From positions 4,588,001 to 4,652,000 of the forward strand of contig CP102272.1 of NCBI GenBank assembly GCA_025149125.1: 64,000 nt of DNA, given 5' to 3'. Each line of letters opens with the position of its first letter. The stretch's first letter is position 1. This document shows positions 8,001 to 17,874 of the stretch, in pieces. Below the pieces are notes generated by a model, which was not told the origin of the DNA, made no database searches, and worked only from the letters and a program-made list of their open reading frames with translations. This stretch comes from [Clostridium] asparagiforme DSM 15981 (GTDB lineage Bacteria; Bacillota; Clostridia; Lachnospirales; Lachnospiraceae). A program made the translations under genes and the position numbers.

Positions 8001-9746
8001 TAACATATTCAGGGAGGAGTAGCCGCTGCCGAAATCATCCATAAGCACGGTAAAACCTGCGGTTCTGAGCCCTTCCACCACAGCGGCCACCGCCGTCGTG
8101 TCCTCGGCGTAGGCGCTCTCCGTGATCTCCACCTCCAGCAGCCGCGGGTCCAGGCCGTACCGGTCCGTCAGCTCATTTAACTCCTTCACCACATCCAGGG
8201 CATACACGTCCACCCGCGATACATTGACCGAGATCGGCACCGGGCGGTGTCCATTTTGAATCCAATTCTTCAGACGAAAACAGACCTTGTCCCAAATATA
8301 CCGGTCCAGATTGGAAATAAACCCATTTTCTTCCAATAACGGCAGAAAATCCCCGGGGGCGATCAGCCCGCGCTCCGGGTGGTTCCAGCGCACCAGGGAC
8401 TCCAGGCCGATGATTTTTCCCGTAGCCATATTGCACTTGGGCTGGGCGTAAAATGTGAATTCGTCCTGCTCCAGGGCGCGCTGCACCTCGGAAAGGAGCA
8501 TGTGGTTTTCTTCCATTTTCCGCTTCATCCGCGAATCGTAGCGGCAGGACCTGCGGGCATAATTTCCCTTCATCTCCCCCAGCGCGATCACGGCCCGGTC
8601 GTACATTGTGCTGACCGATATACCCCGGTCCGCGATAGGGAAAATGCCAAAGGCCGGCTGGAATCCGGCGTTGCCGCCCCGCTCCTTGGCGTAGCGGATC
8701 ATCTTGTTCTGGAGCCGTTCCAGCACTTCAAGACGGTCCGGCAGGATAATCCCGAAATCGTCCCCGCCCATATACCCGGCAATCCCGCCGCTGGCCTGCT
8801 GTTCTTCCCTGAGAAAGGTTCCGAAATTCACCAGAAAGCTGTCCCCGGCCTCCTGCCCGTACCACTCGTTAAAGAGCTTGAAATGTTCGATGTCCACAGC
8901 CATGAGACAGTAGGGTTCCGGGCCCGCCTGTTTTAAAAACGCTTCCGCCTCCCGGAAAAATATAGCCCGCCGGTATACGCCGGTCAGGGGATCCACATTC
9001 GTGTCCTGCAGGTGGAAATTCCTCCGCAACTCCAGCTCGCGCTGTTTCTGCTCATCGATATCCTGTATGAAACACATGACGATCTTGTCGCCGTTTCCCC
9101 CATGACGCACCGGAACCACGGTCTGGACCACCCAGCAGTAGGAGCCGTCCGCCCGTTTGCTCCGGAATTGCCCTCTGAGCATATTGTCTTTCGACTCTGA
9201 CGCCAGACGGGACAGCAGACTTTCCAGACTCCAGAACTTGCGGAACACCTCCCGGTCGTCCGGGTGAACCAGAATCCGCGCCGCAATCTCCACGCCCTCA
9301 GCCAATCGCCCAATAAAGGACGGCAGATTGTATTTCCCCTCCACCTGATAGAGGACTTTGAACATATCGCGGGTCAGATTCATTTCAAACAGCACGTCAT
9401 AGGCCGAGGTGCTGGTCAGATTGAAGAACAGATTCCGGTTGCCCTCCTGTATTTTGCGGGCAAAAACAGCATGGCAGCGGCCCTCGCCGGGCCAATCGAT
9501 CCGGCCGGTATTGACCTCCACCCACTGGTCCACCAGCTGGTTGTAAAAAATGCTGTCGCTGCCATCCTCCTGGCCCAACGGGCAGTCGGAACAGGGAGCG
9601 GACTCCCCGCATAGCGCCCGATAGCACAGTTCGCCCGTTTTAAGGGACGGAAACACTTCCCCCAGCGCATGATTAAAGTAGACGATCCGATAGTGATCGT
9701 CCACGATATAGATTCTGGTATCTCTGCTCTCACTGTTGAATTCCAT
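5049..9746 (-). CDS. Giant multi-PAS GGDEF-EAL-PAS-GGDEF cyclic-di-GMP protein
   Basis: About 1565 residues, with no membrane segment apparent. Order: two PAS-type sensor regions, a first GGDEF domain with a degenerate GGDDF signature, and an EAL phosphodiesterase domain (ESL instead of EAL, but EVEITES, DDFGSGYSSL, KIDMKFLD and AEGVET are kept). About five further PAS domains follow, several ending in DITxxK/DVTxQ linkers, then a C-terminal GGDEF domain with intact IGGDEF. It could both make and degrade cyclic-di-GMP in response to redox or small-molecule signals. ATG at 9746 has AGGGGG five bases upstream. The longer reading frame to 9881 has a basic, GC-rich, RBS-less extension and was not used. 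Confidence 0.85.
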   Translation of the reverse strand: MEFNSESRDTRIYIVDDHYRIVYFNHALGEVFPSLKTGELCYRALCGESAPCSDCPLGQEDGSDSIFYNQLVDQWVEVNTGRIDWPGEGRCHAVFARKIQEGNRNLFFNLTSTSAYDVLFEMNLTRDMFKVLYQVEGKYNLPSFIGRLAEGVEIAARILVHPDDREVFRKFWSLESLLSRLASESKDNMLRGQFRSKRADGSYCWVVQTVVPVRHGGNGDKIVMCFIQDIDEQKQRELELRRNFHLQDTNVDPLTGVYRRAIFFREAEAFLKQAGPEPYCLMAVDIEHFKLFNEWYGQEAGDSFLVNFGTFLREEQQASGGIAGYMGGDDFGIILPDRLEVLERLQNKMIRYAKERGGNAGFQPAFGIFPIADRGISVSTMYDRAVIALGEMKGNYARRSCRYDSRMKRKMEENHMLLSEVQRALEQDEFTFYAQPKCNMATGKIIGLESLVRWNHPERGLIAPGDFLPLLEENGFISNLDRYIWDKVCFRLKNWIQNGHRPVPISVNVSRVDVYALDVVKELNELTDRYGLDPRLLEVEITESAYAEDTTAVAAVVEGLRTAGFTVLMDDFGSGYSSLNMLKDVNVDVLKIDMKFLDMDEQSVGKGVGILEAITNMARLMGLRLIAEGVETREQVDFLLNLGCIYGQGYYFYRPMPVADLEARLSDERNVDFRGLTAPGVERLSLDELLRGGVASDILINNILGGVAFYDVCGDQIELTRANVQYYKVTRTNPVDLEEYRRTILEGIYEEDRPAAVDIFRRARLDPLNGAEGDIRRLCEGEGTIWMHLRAFFLREQGGHQIFYGAVSDVTEQRRREQKLEASQRALASAVRTAEDDEGFKAMTEDNRRAAAAIFAQMAPGGLIGGYCEEGFPLYFANQEMVGLLGYQSFAEFSEAIRGRVINTIHPDDRLRVMEDIGDTNKPGTEYMTTYRMMKKNGGWFWALDKGKVVLTGDGRPAIISACADISEPMAAQKALAEHNRVIIRQNQELHFLNNETPGGYHCCENDRGLTFMYISNRFLGILGYSAEEIKARFDNKMMNMIHPDDRERVRAAACQMEKNGGTTDLEYRIKGADGYIWAADQSRYIREGSRGYVHGVVLDITALKQKEYELWVSGKRTESILKQAGLNCWDWDFEKNTLVLTNVVQNVEMIGTYQCFRSGVVTVTDFPERVFADFCLQESGRERYRRFVEEVRSGENCESHTCEVPVRVRGGKTVWVRVGCETIRDEEGRPVRAVGYYTDVTKQKNEALCREEQLKTLELLRSQATYDFQVNLTRDMILSGEGREKWMREADVPDGSYTESVAYLNNNLVTPEFQAAAAKFMDRDRLLGLYRAGIYTDSLEYRRIYKNQVRWMKAVMYLMQIGDRPDVYSCIFVMDIDEQKSQELKLRKLAATDSLTGLYNRQSGVARIREYLCSMEEDETAALIMLDLDDFKVANDVFGHACGDRIIAENAAKLKRLFREKDVVCRIGGDEFLVLCKQIRQEDADRKMDFIVRSMKSICSHGDREILFSVSVGYAMTPDQGRDFDELYRKADIALFAAKMDGKGRYKLYEPSMKAVRYELADRD

Positions 9747-10036
9747 AACCCCCCTCATTTCCATCCCCGGGATATGATATTTCAGAATTGGCCAATGGGA
9801 CATCTGCCTGCCGGTCCGCGTTCTCCTGCTGCCGGGCCGGCCGCGGCGCAGACCGCCCGGACCAATACGAATTAGCTTCATTATAGACTCATTTCACAGT
9901 ACAGTCAATTTCAAACGCACGGTTTCTGCCAGTTGTCCGCCGTGGTCCGTACCGCGGCCTGCGAAGCGCCCCGGAAAGGACGGGAATGGGAACAATGCGG
10001 TATCTGGGTTTTCTGCTTCTCGCAGATCACTTCCTC
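9747..10036. other. Intergenic region, no gene seen
   Basis: This is a divergent gap between the cyclic-di-GMP gene and the first collagen-like gene. No ORF with coding character, RBS or RNA fold was recognised. Its right end runs into the SigK-type promoter. Confidence 0.5.
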
Positions 10037-10064
10037 ACAAAATCCGTATTTTCTTCATATGGTA
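10037..10064 (+). promoter_or_regulatory. SigK-type promoter of collagen-like gene 1
   Basis: ACA (10037-10039), 16 nt, CATATGGTA (10056-10064). It matches the sigma-K consensus AC-N16-CATAnnnTA and is shared with four other genes here. The short leader contains an inverted repeat, ACATTCAC (10075-10082) with GTGAATGT (10118-10125), just before the RBS AAGGAG. Confidence 0.75.
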
Positions 10065-10144
10065 CTGTATATGAACATTCACGGGATACCACTCTGCCCT
10101 CTGGCGCAGGTCATATGGTGAATGTGGAATAAGGAGACTCGGTC

Positions 10145-11965
<1,821 letters not shown>

Positions 11966-12029
11966 CATCACACCTCTGCCGGGTTCCCCGGCAGCGCGCA
12001 CCTTCAGCCAGCCTTTATCACCACCCAAA

Positions 12030-12085
12030 AGCGGGACAGAATTCACCGCCCGCGCCTCCGGCGCTGCTCTGAATCCTGTCCCGCT
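12030..12085 (-). terminator. Long inverted repeat between collagen gene 1 and phnX
   Basis: AGCGGGACAG (near 12030) pairs with CTGTCCCGCT (near 12085), and inner bases ATTCA/TGAAT extend the pairing. On the minus strand it is followed by TTTT. A likely convergent terminator for the phn operon. Confidence 0.55.
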
Positions 12086-12171
12086 CTCAATCGGACGAAA
12101 AGGAAGATTTTAATGGTGGTTGGTCGTTACGGGACAGGCGAAACCAGTCGGACGCATCCCACGGCGCAGCT

Positions 12172-12963
12172 TTACAGAGTTGAATCTGCAACACATTCCA
12201 GCACCCCGCGGATATCCGCGATCACGTAATCCGCGCCGGCATCCCGGTAGCGCTTCTCCACCTCCCGGGCAAGGGCCTCCCGTGCCGTCCCGGATAGCGC
12301 TTCCCACTCCGCGCGGGACACCCCCAGTTCGGAACTTCCCTCCACGATCCCCACCGCCGTCACCCCGGCGTTTTTGGCCTCCAGAATATCGGAGATGGTA
12401 TCCCCCACTTTCATCACCGCAGCCACGGAAGTAACCTGCAATGCCTCCATGTTGCAAAAGATCATATAGGGATAGGGCCGCCCCATGTGCCCGGTGGAGT
12501 CGGGGGTAAACATACAGTCCGGCTCATAACCTGCCTTTTTTGCTTCCCTTGCCACAATCGCCATCATCTCGTCCGTGTAACCGGTGGTGGAGCCAATGCG
12601 GATGCCCGCAGCCCGCAGCGCAGCCACGGTCTCACACACATAGTCCTTGGGTTCTGAGAACTGATCCAGCACCTTCAGAAGTTTTTCCGTGAACCGGCTG
12701 TGAAGGGCATCCACATCACGATTCTCCGGTTCTCTCCCGTACCGTTTTACAAACTCACTGCGGATGCGCTCCATCCCCAGCATGGCCTTAATGTGGTCCC
12801 ATTTCAGCATGCCCATCGGCTTTCTGGTCTCCTCCACGGTCGGCCGGATGCCATAGTCCTGAAATACTTCCACAAAGGTCTGCACCGGCGCAAAGCATCC
12901 GTAGTCCACTGTGGTGCCCGCCCAATCAAAAATCACTGCTTCATATTTCATTCTCTTAAACAT
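12172..12963 (-). CDS. phnX: Phosphonoacetaldehyde hydrolase (phosphonatase)
   Basis: The 263-residue HAD-family enzyme cleaves the C-P bond of phosphonoacetaldehyde to acetaldehyde and phosphate. The nucleophile loop is FDWAGTTVD (D13). The Schiff-base lysine sits in KPMGMLKWDH (K54), which is specific for PhnX among HAD proteins. KVGDTISDI carries the acidic motif near the end. ATG at 12963 is five bases after AGGAG and overlaps the end of phnW by 16 nt, showing coupled translation. It is the last gene of the phosphonate operon. Confidence 0.93.
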   Translation of the reverse strand: MFKRMKYEAVIFDWAGTTVDYGCFAPVQTFVEVFQDYGIRPTVEETRKPMGMLKWDHIKAMLGMERIRSEFVKRYGREPENRDVDALHSRFTEKLLKVLDQFSEPKDYVCETVAALRAAGIRIGSTTGYTDEMMAIVAREAKKAGYEPDCMFTPDSTGHMGRPYPYMIFCNMEALQVTSVAAVMKVGDTISDILEAKNAGVTAVGIVEGSSELGVSRAEWEALSGTAREALAREVEKRYRDAGADYVIADIRGVLECVADSTL

Positions 12964-14054
12964 CCTTTCTCCTGCAAAAAGTCAGCCAGAATCCCGCACA
13001 ATTTTTCCATATCCCGGGGATAAATTTCTCCGATATTGCCCACCCGGAAGGTCTCGGCATCCGTCACCTTGCCCGGATAGATGGCGTAGCCCCGCTCCTT
13101 GATATAGCCGTACATTTCCTGAAAATCGTAATTTTTTCCCTCCGGGTAGAAAAAGGTGGTGATGATGGGCCCCTGGTGTTCCTCCCCAACGTAGGGACGA
13201 AAACCCAGCTCCTTCAGGCCGCAAATCAGCAGACGGTTGTTCTCCGCGTAACGCCTGTGGCGCGCCGCGATTCCTCCCTCCGCTTCCAGCTCCCGGATGG
13301 CCTGGGCGAAGGCCAGGACCACATGGGTGGGCGAGGTATAACGCCATTTGCCGTCCAGCTCCATGCATTTCCACTGTCCGTACAGGTCCAGTGAAAGGCT
13401 TTTAGCCCTGCCGCGGCACATTTCCAGCGCCTCCCGCCTGCACACGATAAAGGAGAAGCCCGGAACGCCCTGGATACACTTGTTGGCGCTGCTGATTATG
13501 AAGTCGATGCCCCACTCCCCCACCGGAATCTCCACGCCGCCAAAGCTGGACATGGCGTCCACGATCATGGTCCGGCCCGCAGCCTTCACCGCCCGGCTCA
13601 CAGCTTCAATGTCGTTCAAAATCCCGGATGTGGTCTCGCTGTGGACCATGGCCACATGGGTGATCCGCGGGTTCTCCGCGAGCATCCGCCCGATCACCCC
13701 GGCGTCCGGTATCTCGTCGTAGTTTGTCTCGTACACCGAAAAGGAGAGTCCGGCCTGCCTGGCGATCTCGGCCATGCGCAGTCCATAAGCGCCGTTGGCC
13801 GCAATCAGAAGATGATCCTCCCGACCTACCGCGCTGGTCAGCACCGACTCCACGCCAAAGGTTCCGCTGCCCTGCATCAGCACAGCCGTGTATTCCCGTT
13901 CGTCCACCCCAGCCAGCTTAAGCAGCTTTCTGCGAATCCACTGGGTGATCTGCTTGTAATCGTCGTCCCAGGTACAGTGGTCCACCATCATTTCCCGTTT
14001 TACCGTCTCCGTGGTGGTCAGAGGGCCTGGGGTTAATAACTTATAGTTTATCAT
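12948..14054 (-). CDS. phnW: 2-aminoethylphosphonate--pyruvate transaminase
   Basis: The 368-residue PLP-dependent class V aminotransferase transfers the amino group of 2-aminoethylphosphonate to pyruvate, giving phosphonoacetaldehyde and alanine. It begins LLTPGPLTTT, contains QGSGTFGVE, and carries the PLP lysine in SSANKCIQGVPG near residue 191. Length is normal for PhnW. It feeds the overlapping phnX directly, so the pair forms the complete two-step 2-AEP pathway. Confidence 0.93.
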   Translation of the reverse strand: MINYKLLTPGPLTTTETVKREMMVDHCTWDDDYKQITQWIRRKLLKLAGVDEREYTAVLMQGSGTFGVESVLTSAVGREDHLLIAANGAYGLRMAEIARQAGLSFSVYETNYDEIPDAGVIGRMLAENPRITHVAMVHSETTSGILNDIEAVSRAVKAAGRTMIVDAMSSFGGVEIPVGEWGIDFIISSANKCIQGVPGFSFIVCRREALEMCRGRAKSLSLDLYGQWKCMELDGKWRYTSPTHVVLAFAQAIRELEAEGGIAARHRRYAENNRLLICGLKELGFRPYVGEEHQGPIITTFFYPEGKNYDFQEMYGYIKERGYAIYPGKVTDAETFRVGNIGEIYPRDMEKLCGILADFLQEKGCLRE

Positions 14055-14169
14055 ATCGATCGGTTCCTCGCTTCATAATATTTTGTGATTCGGCTCATAA
14101 GCGGGCCGTCACCGCTTGTTTTGTATCGATTGCCCGGCAGCCGCGGGGACGCTCCTGCCCGCAGATTTC

Positions 14170-15165
14170 CTACTGCGCTCCCGCCTTTGCGTTCTCCGAA
14201 ATCTGCTGGTGTTTTTCCAACAGCTGCACCGTCAGCTTCTCCGGGAACACCATGGGGTAAGCGGACTTGTTTGCGGAATCGCCGTTCTCGCCCTCGTACA
14301 CTGCAAGGGGGTAGGTTTTCAGCAACTCCGGCCTGCCGTTTTTGATGATGCACTCCGCCATCTCCATCGCCAACGGGTTGCTCTTCTCTCCCTTGTCGAT
14401 CACAGCCACAGATTCGGTCAGGGAAAAATTGCCCTCCGCCGGGTCCGCATAGTCCACCGGAAGCCCGCTCTCCTTATCGGCCACCGCCTGATGCCGCAGC
14501 CCGAAGCCAACGGCCACCTCGCCGGCCCGCACCTTTTTCAGCGGCGCGGAACCGGAGCTCTCAATGTGATCCCCTGCATTTTCGTAGATTCCGGCCAACA
14601 CCTCTTCGGCCCCTTCCTCCCCGTAAGCGCTGACCAGCGCCTGAATCAGCAGCCAGGCGGTGGAAGAACTTTTGACGTCGGTCACAGACACCAGCCCCGC
14701 GTACGCCGGGTCCGCCAGATCGCGGATGCAGGTGGGCATGGGCAGATTGTTCTCCTTCAAAACCTGGGTATTGACCAGGATCGTCCCCTCCTGAGCGGTG
14801 ATGGGCGTGTAAAATGCCGGGTACTCCGCCAGGGATTTCGTCTCAAACGTCAAATCCTGAAACATATGGTTGGTCTCCTGGGCGCTGTCCAGATAAAAGG
14901 AACTCATGGTCACCATGTCCGCCTCAATATTGGCGCCCTCTGCCAGCAGCTTTCCGCCCAGCTCCGAAGTTCCGAAGGACTGAAGGATGTATTTCCCCTC
15001 ATAGCCGCCTCCGTCCAGAGCGCCCTTCATGGCCTCGATGGCCTCGTCGTCCGCGTTGGTGTAGATCACCACCTCCCGCTCCTTCTTCTGGCAGCCCGTC
15101 AGCACAGCAGCCGCGCACAGCCCGCATGCGGCCGCAACCGCAAACGCTTTTTTCATTCTTCTCAT
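14170..15165 (-). CDS. 2-aminoethylphosphonate ABC transporter binding lipoprotein (putative)
   Basis: The 331-residue protein starts at ATG 15165 after AGGAGG and has a lipoprotein signal ending LTGC. The mature part starts VVIYTNADDEAIEAM, typical of the iron/putrescine/phosphonate type of solute-binding protein (SBP_bac_6/8-like). Its start overlaps the permease stop by one base. The substrate is inferred from the adjacent phnW and phnX. Confidence 0.8.
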   Translation of the reverse strand: MRRMKKAFAVAAACGLCAAAVLTGCQKKEREVVIYTNADDEAIEAMKGALDGGGYEGKYILQSFGTSELGGKLLAEGANIEADMVTMSSFYLDSAQETNHMFQDLTFETKSLAEYPAFYTPITAQEGTILVNTQVLKENNLPMPTCIRDLADPAYAGLVSVTDVKSSSTAWLLIQALVSAYGEEGAEEVLAGIYENAGDHIESSGSAPLKKVRAGEVAVGFGLRHQAVADKESGLPVDYADPAEGNFSLTESVAVIDKGEKSNPLAMEMAECIIKNGRPELLKTYPLAVYEGENGDSANKSAYPMVFPEKLTVQLLEKHQQISENAKAGAQ

Positions 15166-16853
15166 CACTTTGTTCCTCCTGCTATTTGTTTTAAAATTCG
15201 TCCGGCTCCGGCCGGCAGACACCTGGACGCAGCGTCCCTGCGCTCTGTCGCCAGAAAACGGAACAGAGCTTTGGCCGCCAGGTTTGTAGCCAGTATCAGA
15301 ATGGACAGGACGAAAATTTCATTATATTTGGTGTAATACTGTAATTCCTTGATCTTCGTGGTGATCACCATAGTCCGCGCCCCGGCGATAAAAATCACCG
15401 CGCTGACCGTCACCATGGCGTTGACAAAATAGTAGCTGAACACTTCCAGAATCGTGGCCATGGCATTGGGCGTCACCACCCGAACAATGGTTTTCAGCCA
15501 GGTGTCCCCCATGAGCATGGCCGTCGTCTCCCAGGAGGCGTTCATTTTCGCCAGGGAATTTTTCATCATCAGATAGGGGGTGGAAAAATAGTGGATCACA
15601 TTGCAGATCACAATGAGCGCCAATGTGTTCTGCAAAGAGGTTCCGGTAAAAACCAGCATATAGGCGATGCCGACCACCATTCCCGGTATGGTATTGGTGA
15701 TCAGGGAAATATTTTCAATCACCCGCTTCCCCCGTTCCGGCAGGTGGCTTCTGGCCGTGGACAGCGCCGCTGCGTAGGTGGTCATTGCCCCCAAAAAGGC
15801 GGTCATAAACGCGGCCAGCAGTGAATTCCGGTACACGCCCAGCAGACTTTTATCCCGCAGCACGCTCCGCAGATGTCCGGTGGTGAAGCTGACCTTGTAG
15901 GGCCACTCCTCCACAAAGGGAACCAGGAAGATCACTGCAAATACAGAGAGCACCACCGCCAGCACCGCCGCGCTTGCCAGTCCCAGAAGCCCGTCCCTCA
16001 GCCTGTTTTTCCGGATCTCAATGGGGGAAATTCTGTTGTAACGGATGTTGTACTTTTCCAGGTAGCGGAGCAGCGCGATGGTAATCACCGAAGGCACCAG
16101 CATAAGCACCGCTACCACGGAACCCCGGTTGAAATTGGGCAGGCTTCCCAACATCTCGTTGTAGAGCACCGTGGCCACCACCTCGTAGCGTCCGCCCACG
16201 GACGCCGGAATACCATAATCCGTAAAGCACAGGAAAAAGCACTGCACAAAGGAGGCTGCCAGGGTTCCCGACAGCGGGCGGGCCACCGTCCCCACAAAGG
16301 TCTGCCAGGGCTTATCCCCCATAATCCGGGATACCACGGAAAACTTTTTGTCAATATACTCCATGGTCACGGATACCAGCAGAAACGACACCGGCAGCGT
16401 GTAGATCAGATACCCCAGCAGCAGGCCCCAGAAGCCGTAGAGATCGAAGAGCTGCCGTCCGAAAAGCTTCGTGATCAATCCCTGCTTGCCGAAGGAGTAG
16501 ATAATGGCAAAGCCGTAGGTGATGGTGGGCAGCAGCATGGGGATCACCGCCGCCCTGCGTATGAACCGCTTGAACGCGCCGGGCAGGTTGCTGTAGTGTA
16601 TGGTATATGCAAGCAGAAATGCCAGCAGCGTGGACAACAGGCCGCAGCAGACGGATATCCTCACGCTGTTGCCGAACGCCGCCAGAAATCCCCTGCCCGT
16701 CAGCACCTCCCGGTAATTGTTCAGGGTCAGCCCGCCCCCGTTCTCAAAGGATTTGAAGAACAGACGGCACAGCGGAATCAGCAGAAAAACCAGGAACAAC
16801 AGGGTCACCGCCAGATAGATTCCTTTTATTTCCAGTTCCTTTCTCGCTCTCAT
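15165..16853 (-). CDS. Fused ABC permease, 2-aminoethylphosphonate type (putative)
   Basis: The 562-residue membrane protein is made of two permease domains of the BPD_transp_1 type in tandem, about twelve helices in all. Conserved EAA-loop-like stretches appear in each half. This double-domain layout is usual for Fe3+/thiamine/2-AEP importers. It begins three bases after the ATPase gene and overlaps the binding-protein gene. Confidence 0.8.
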   Translation of the reverse strand: MRARKELEIKGIYLAVTLLFLVFLLIPLCRLFFKSFENGGGLTLNNYREVLTGRGFLAAFGNSVRISVCCGLLSTLLAFLLAYTIHYSNLPGAFKRFIRRAAVIPMLLPTITYGFAIIYSFGKQGLITKLFGRQLFDLYGFWGLLLGYLIYTLPVSFLLVSVTMEYIDKKFSVVSRIMGDKPWQTFVGTVARPLSGTLAASFVQCFFLCFTDYGIPASVGGRYEVVATVLYNEMLGSLPNFNRGSVVAVLMLVPSVITIALLRYLEKYNIRYNRISPIEIRKNRLRDGLLGLASAAVLAVVLSVFAVIFLVPFVEEWPYKVSFTTGHLRSVLRDKSLLGVYRNSLLAAFMTAFLGAMTTYAAALSTARSHLPERGKRVIENISLITNTIPGMVVGIAYMLVFTGTSLQNTLALIVICNVIHYFSTPYLMMKNSLAKMNASWETTAMLMGDTWLKTIVRVVTPNAMATILEVFSYYFVNAMVTVSAVIFIAGARTMVITTKIKELQYYTKYNEIFVLSILILATNLAAKALFRFLATERRDAASRCLPAGAGRILKQIAGGTK

Positions 16854-16856
16854 CCC

Positions 16857-17633
16857 CTACCCAACCCTCATTTCCATCTGCGCTCCGGCATCCTGCCCGA
16901 AAAGGGTGAAAATATTGTTGCGCTTGATGACCAGCTGGTTCAGGATAAACTCTCTCACGAACTCATTTCCGGGTGTCCCGATGATCTCCTCCGGCCGGCC
17001 GTACTGGGAAATGCGTCCCTCATTGACGATCAGTACCTTATCCGACAGGGTCAGCGCCTCCTCCGGGTCATGGGTCACAATGATGGTGGTCAGGCGGTAA
17101 TCCCTGGCAATCTGCCGGATTTTATCCTTGATGGACTCCTTGATCACGCCGTCCAGGGCGCTTAAAGGCTCATCCAGCAGCAGAATCTTCGGCTTCATCA
17201 CCATGGTCCTGGCCAGGGCCACCCGCTGCTTCTGACCGCCGGAGAGCTGTTCAATCTTCTTGTGCAGATGTTCCCGCAGCCCCAAAAGGCCGATCAGCTC
17301 TTCCACCTCCTGGCGTGTGCAGATCTCCGGCTTGTTTTTCAGACCATATGTAATGTTCCGGTACACATTTAAGTTGGGGAACAGGGCGTAATCCTGGAAC
17401 ACAATATTGAACCCTCTCTGTTCCATCGGCACATTGGTAATATTCCTGCCGTCAAACACAATGGATCCCTCATCCGCGTCCGTCAGCCCCAGAATAAGGT
17501 TGAGCAGCGTGGTCTTACCGCACCCGGACGGCCCCAAAATGGACACGATCTCCCCCTCCTCAATCTTCAGATTCACATCCTGTAAAATGATAGTCCCGTC
17601 ATAAGACTTTTTCAGATTTCTAAGTTCCAGCAT
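16857..17633 (-). CDS. ABC transporter ATP-binding protein, 2-aminoethylphosphonate type (putative)
   Basis: The 258-residue ATPase has Walker A (GPSGCGKTT), the signature LSGGQKQR, Walker B (ILLLDEPLSALD) and the switch His (TIIVTHDPEE). The chosen ATG (MLELRNLKKSYDG) has GGGAGGA upstream. An in-frame extension to 17699 lacks an RBS. It is the first gene of the five-gene operon and powers the fused permease. Confidence 0.85.
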   Translation of the reverse strand: MLELRNLKKSYDGTIILQDVNLKIEEGEIVSILGPSGCGKTTLLNLILGLTDADEGSIVFDGRNITNVPMEQRGFNIVFQDYALFPNLNVYRNITYGLKNKPEICTRQEVEELIGLLGLREHLHKKIEQLSGGQKQRVALARTMVMKPKILLLDEPLSALDGVIKESIKDKIRQIARDYRLTTIIVTHDPEEALTLSDKVLIVNEGRISQYGRPEEIIGTPGNEFVREFILNQLVIKRNNIFTLFGQDAGAQMEMRVG

Positions 17634-17797
17634 AGATCGTCCTCCCTTTATTTCCATACGGCCTGTGGCCGCCTGTATTCTTGCCGACGCTTCTATCAAA
17701 CCACATTTTTCCTCATTCCATCTACCAGGATTTAGGAAATTCTATGTAAAATGGGCGTAAAAAGGACGCCCCGTCCGCGGCGGAGCGCCCTGCATTC

Positions 17798-17825
17798 ACC
17801 AAACTTGTTCACATTTCATATAGTA
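17798..17825 (+). promoter_or_regulatory. SigK-type promoter of the glycosyltransferase
   Basis: ACC (17798-17800), 16 nt, CATATAGTA (17817-17825). The spacer begins AAACTTGTT, the same bases as in the promoters of the collagen-like genes. It places the glycosyltransferase in the same late mother-cell regulon. Confidence 0.75.
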
Positions 17826-17874
17826 ATAGTGAGCTGGAAAACAGCTCTATCTTAAACCATACGGGGAGGACGCC

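Noticed and set aside
9747-9881. Upstream start for the cyclic-di-GMP protein
   Set aside because: No RBS and an atypical Arg/Gly-rich extension. ATG 9746 has AGGGGG at good spacing.
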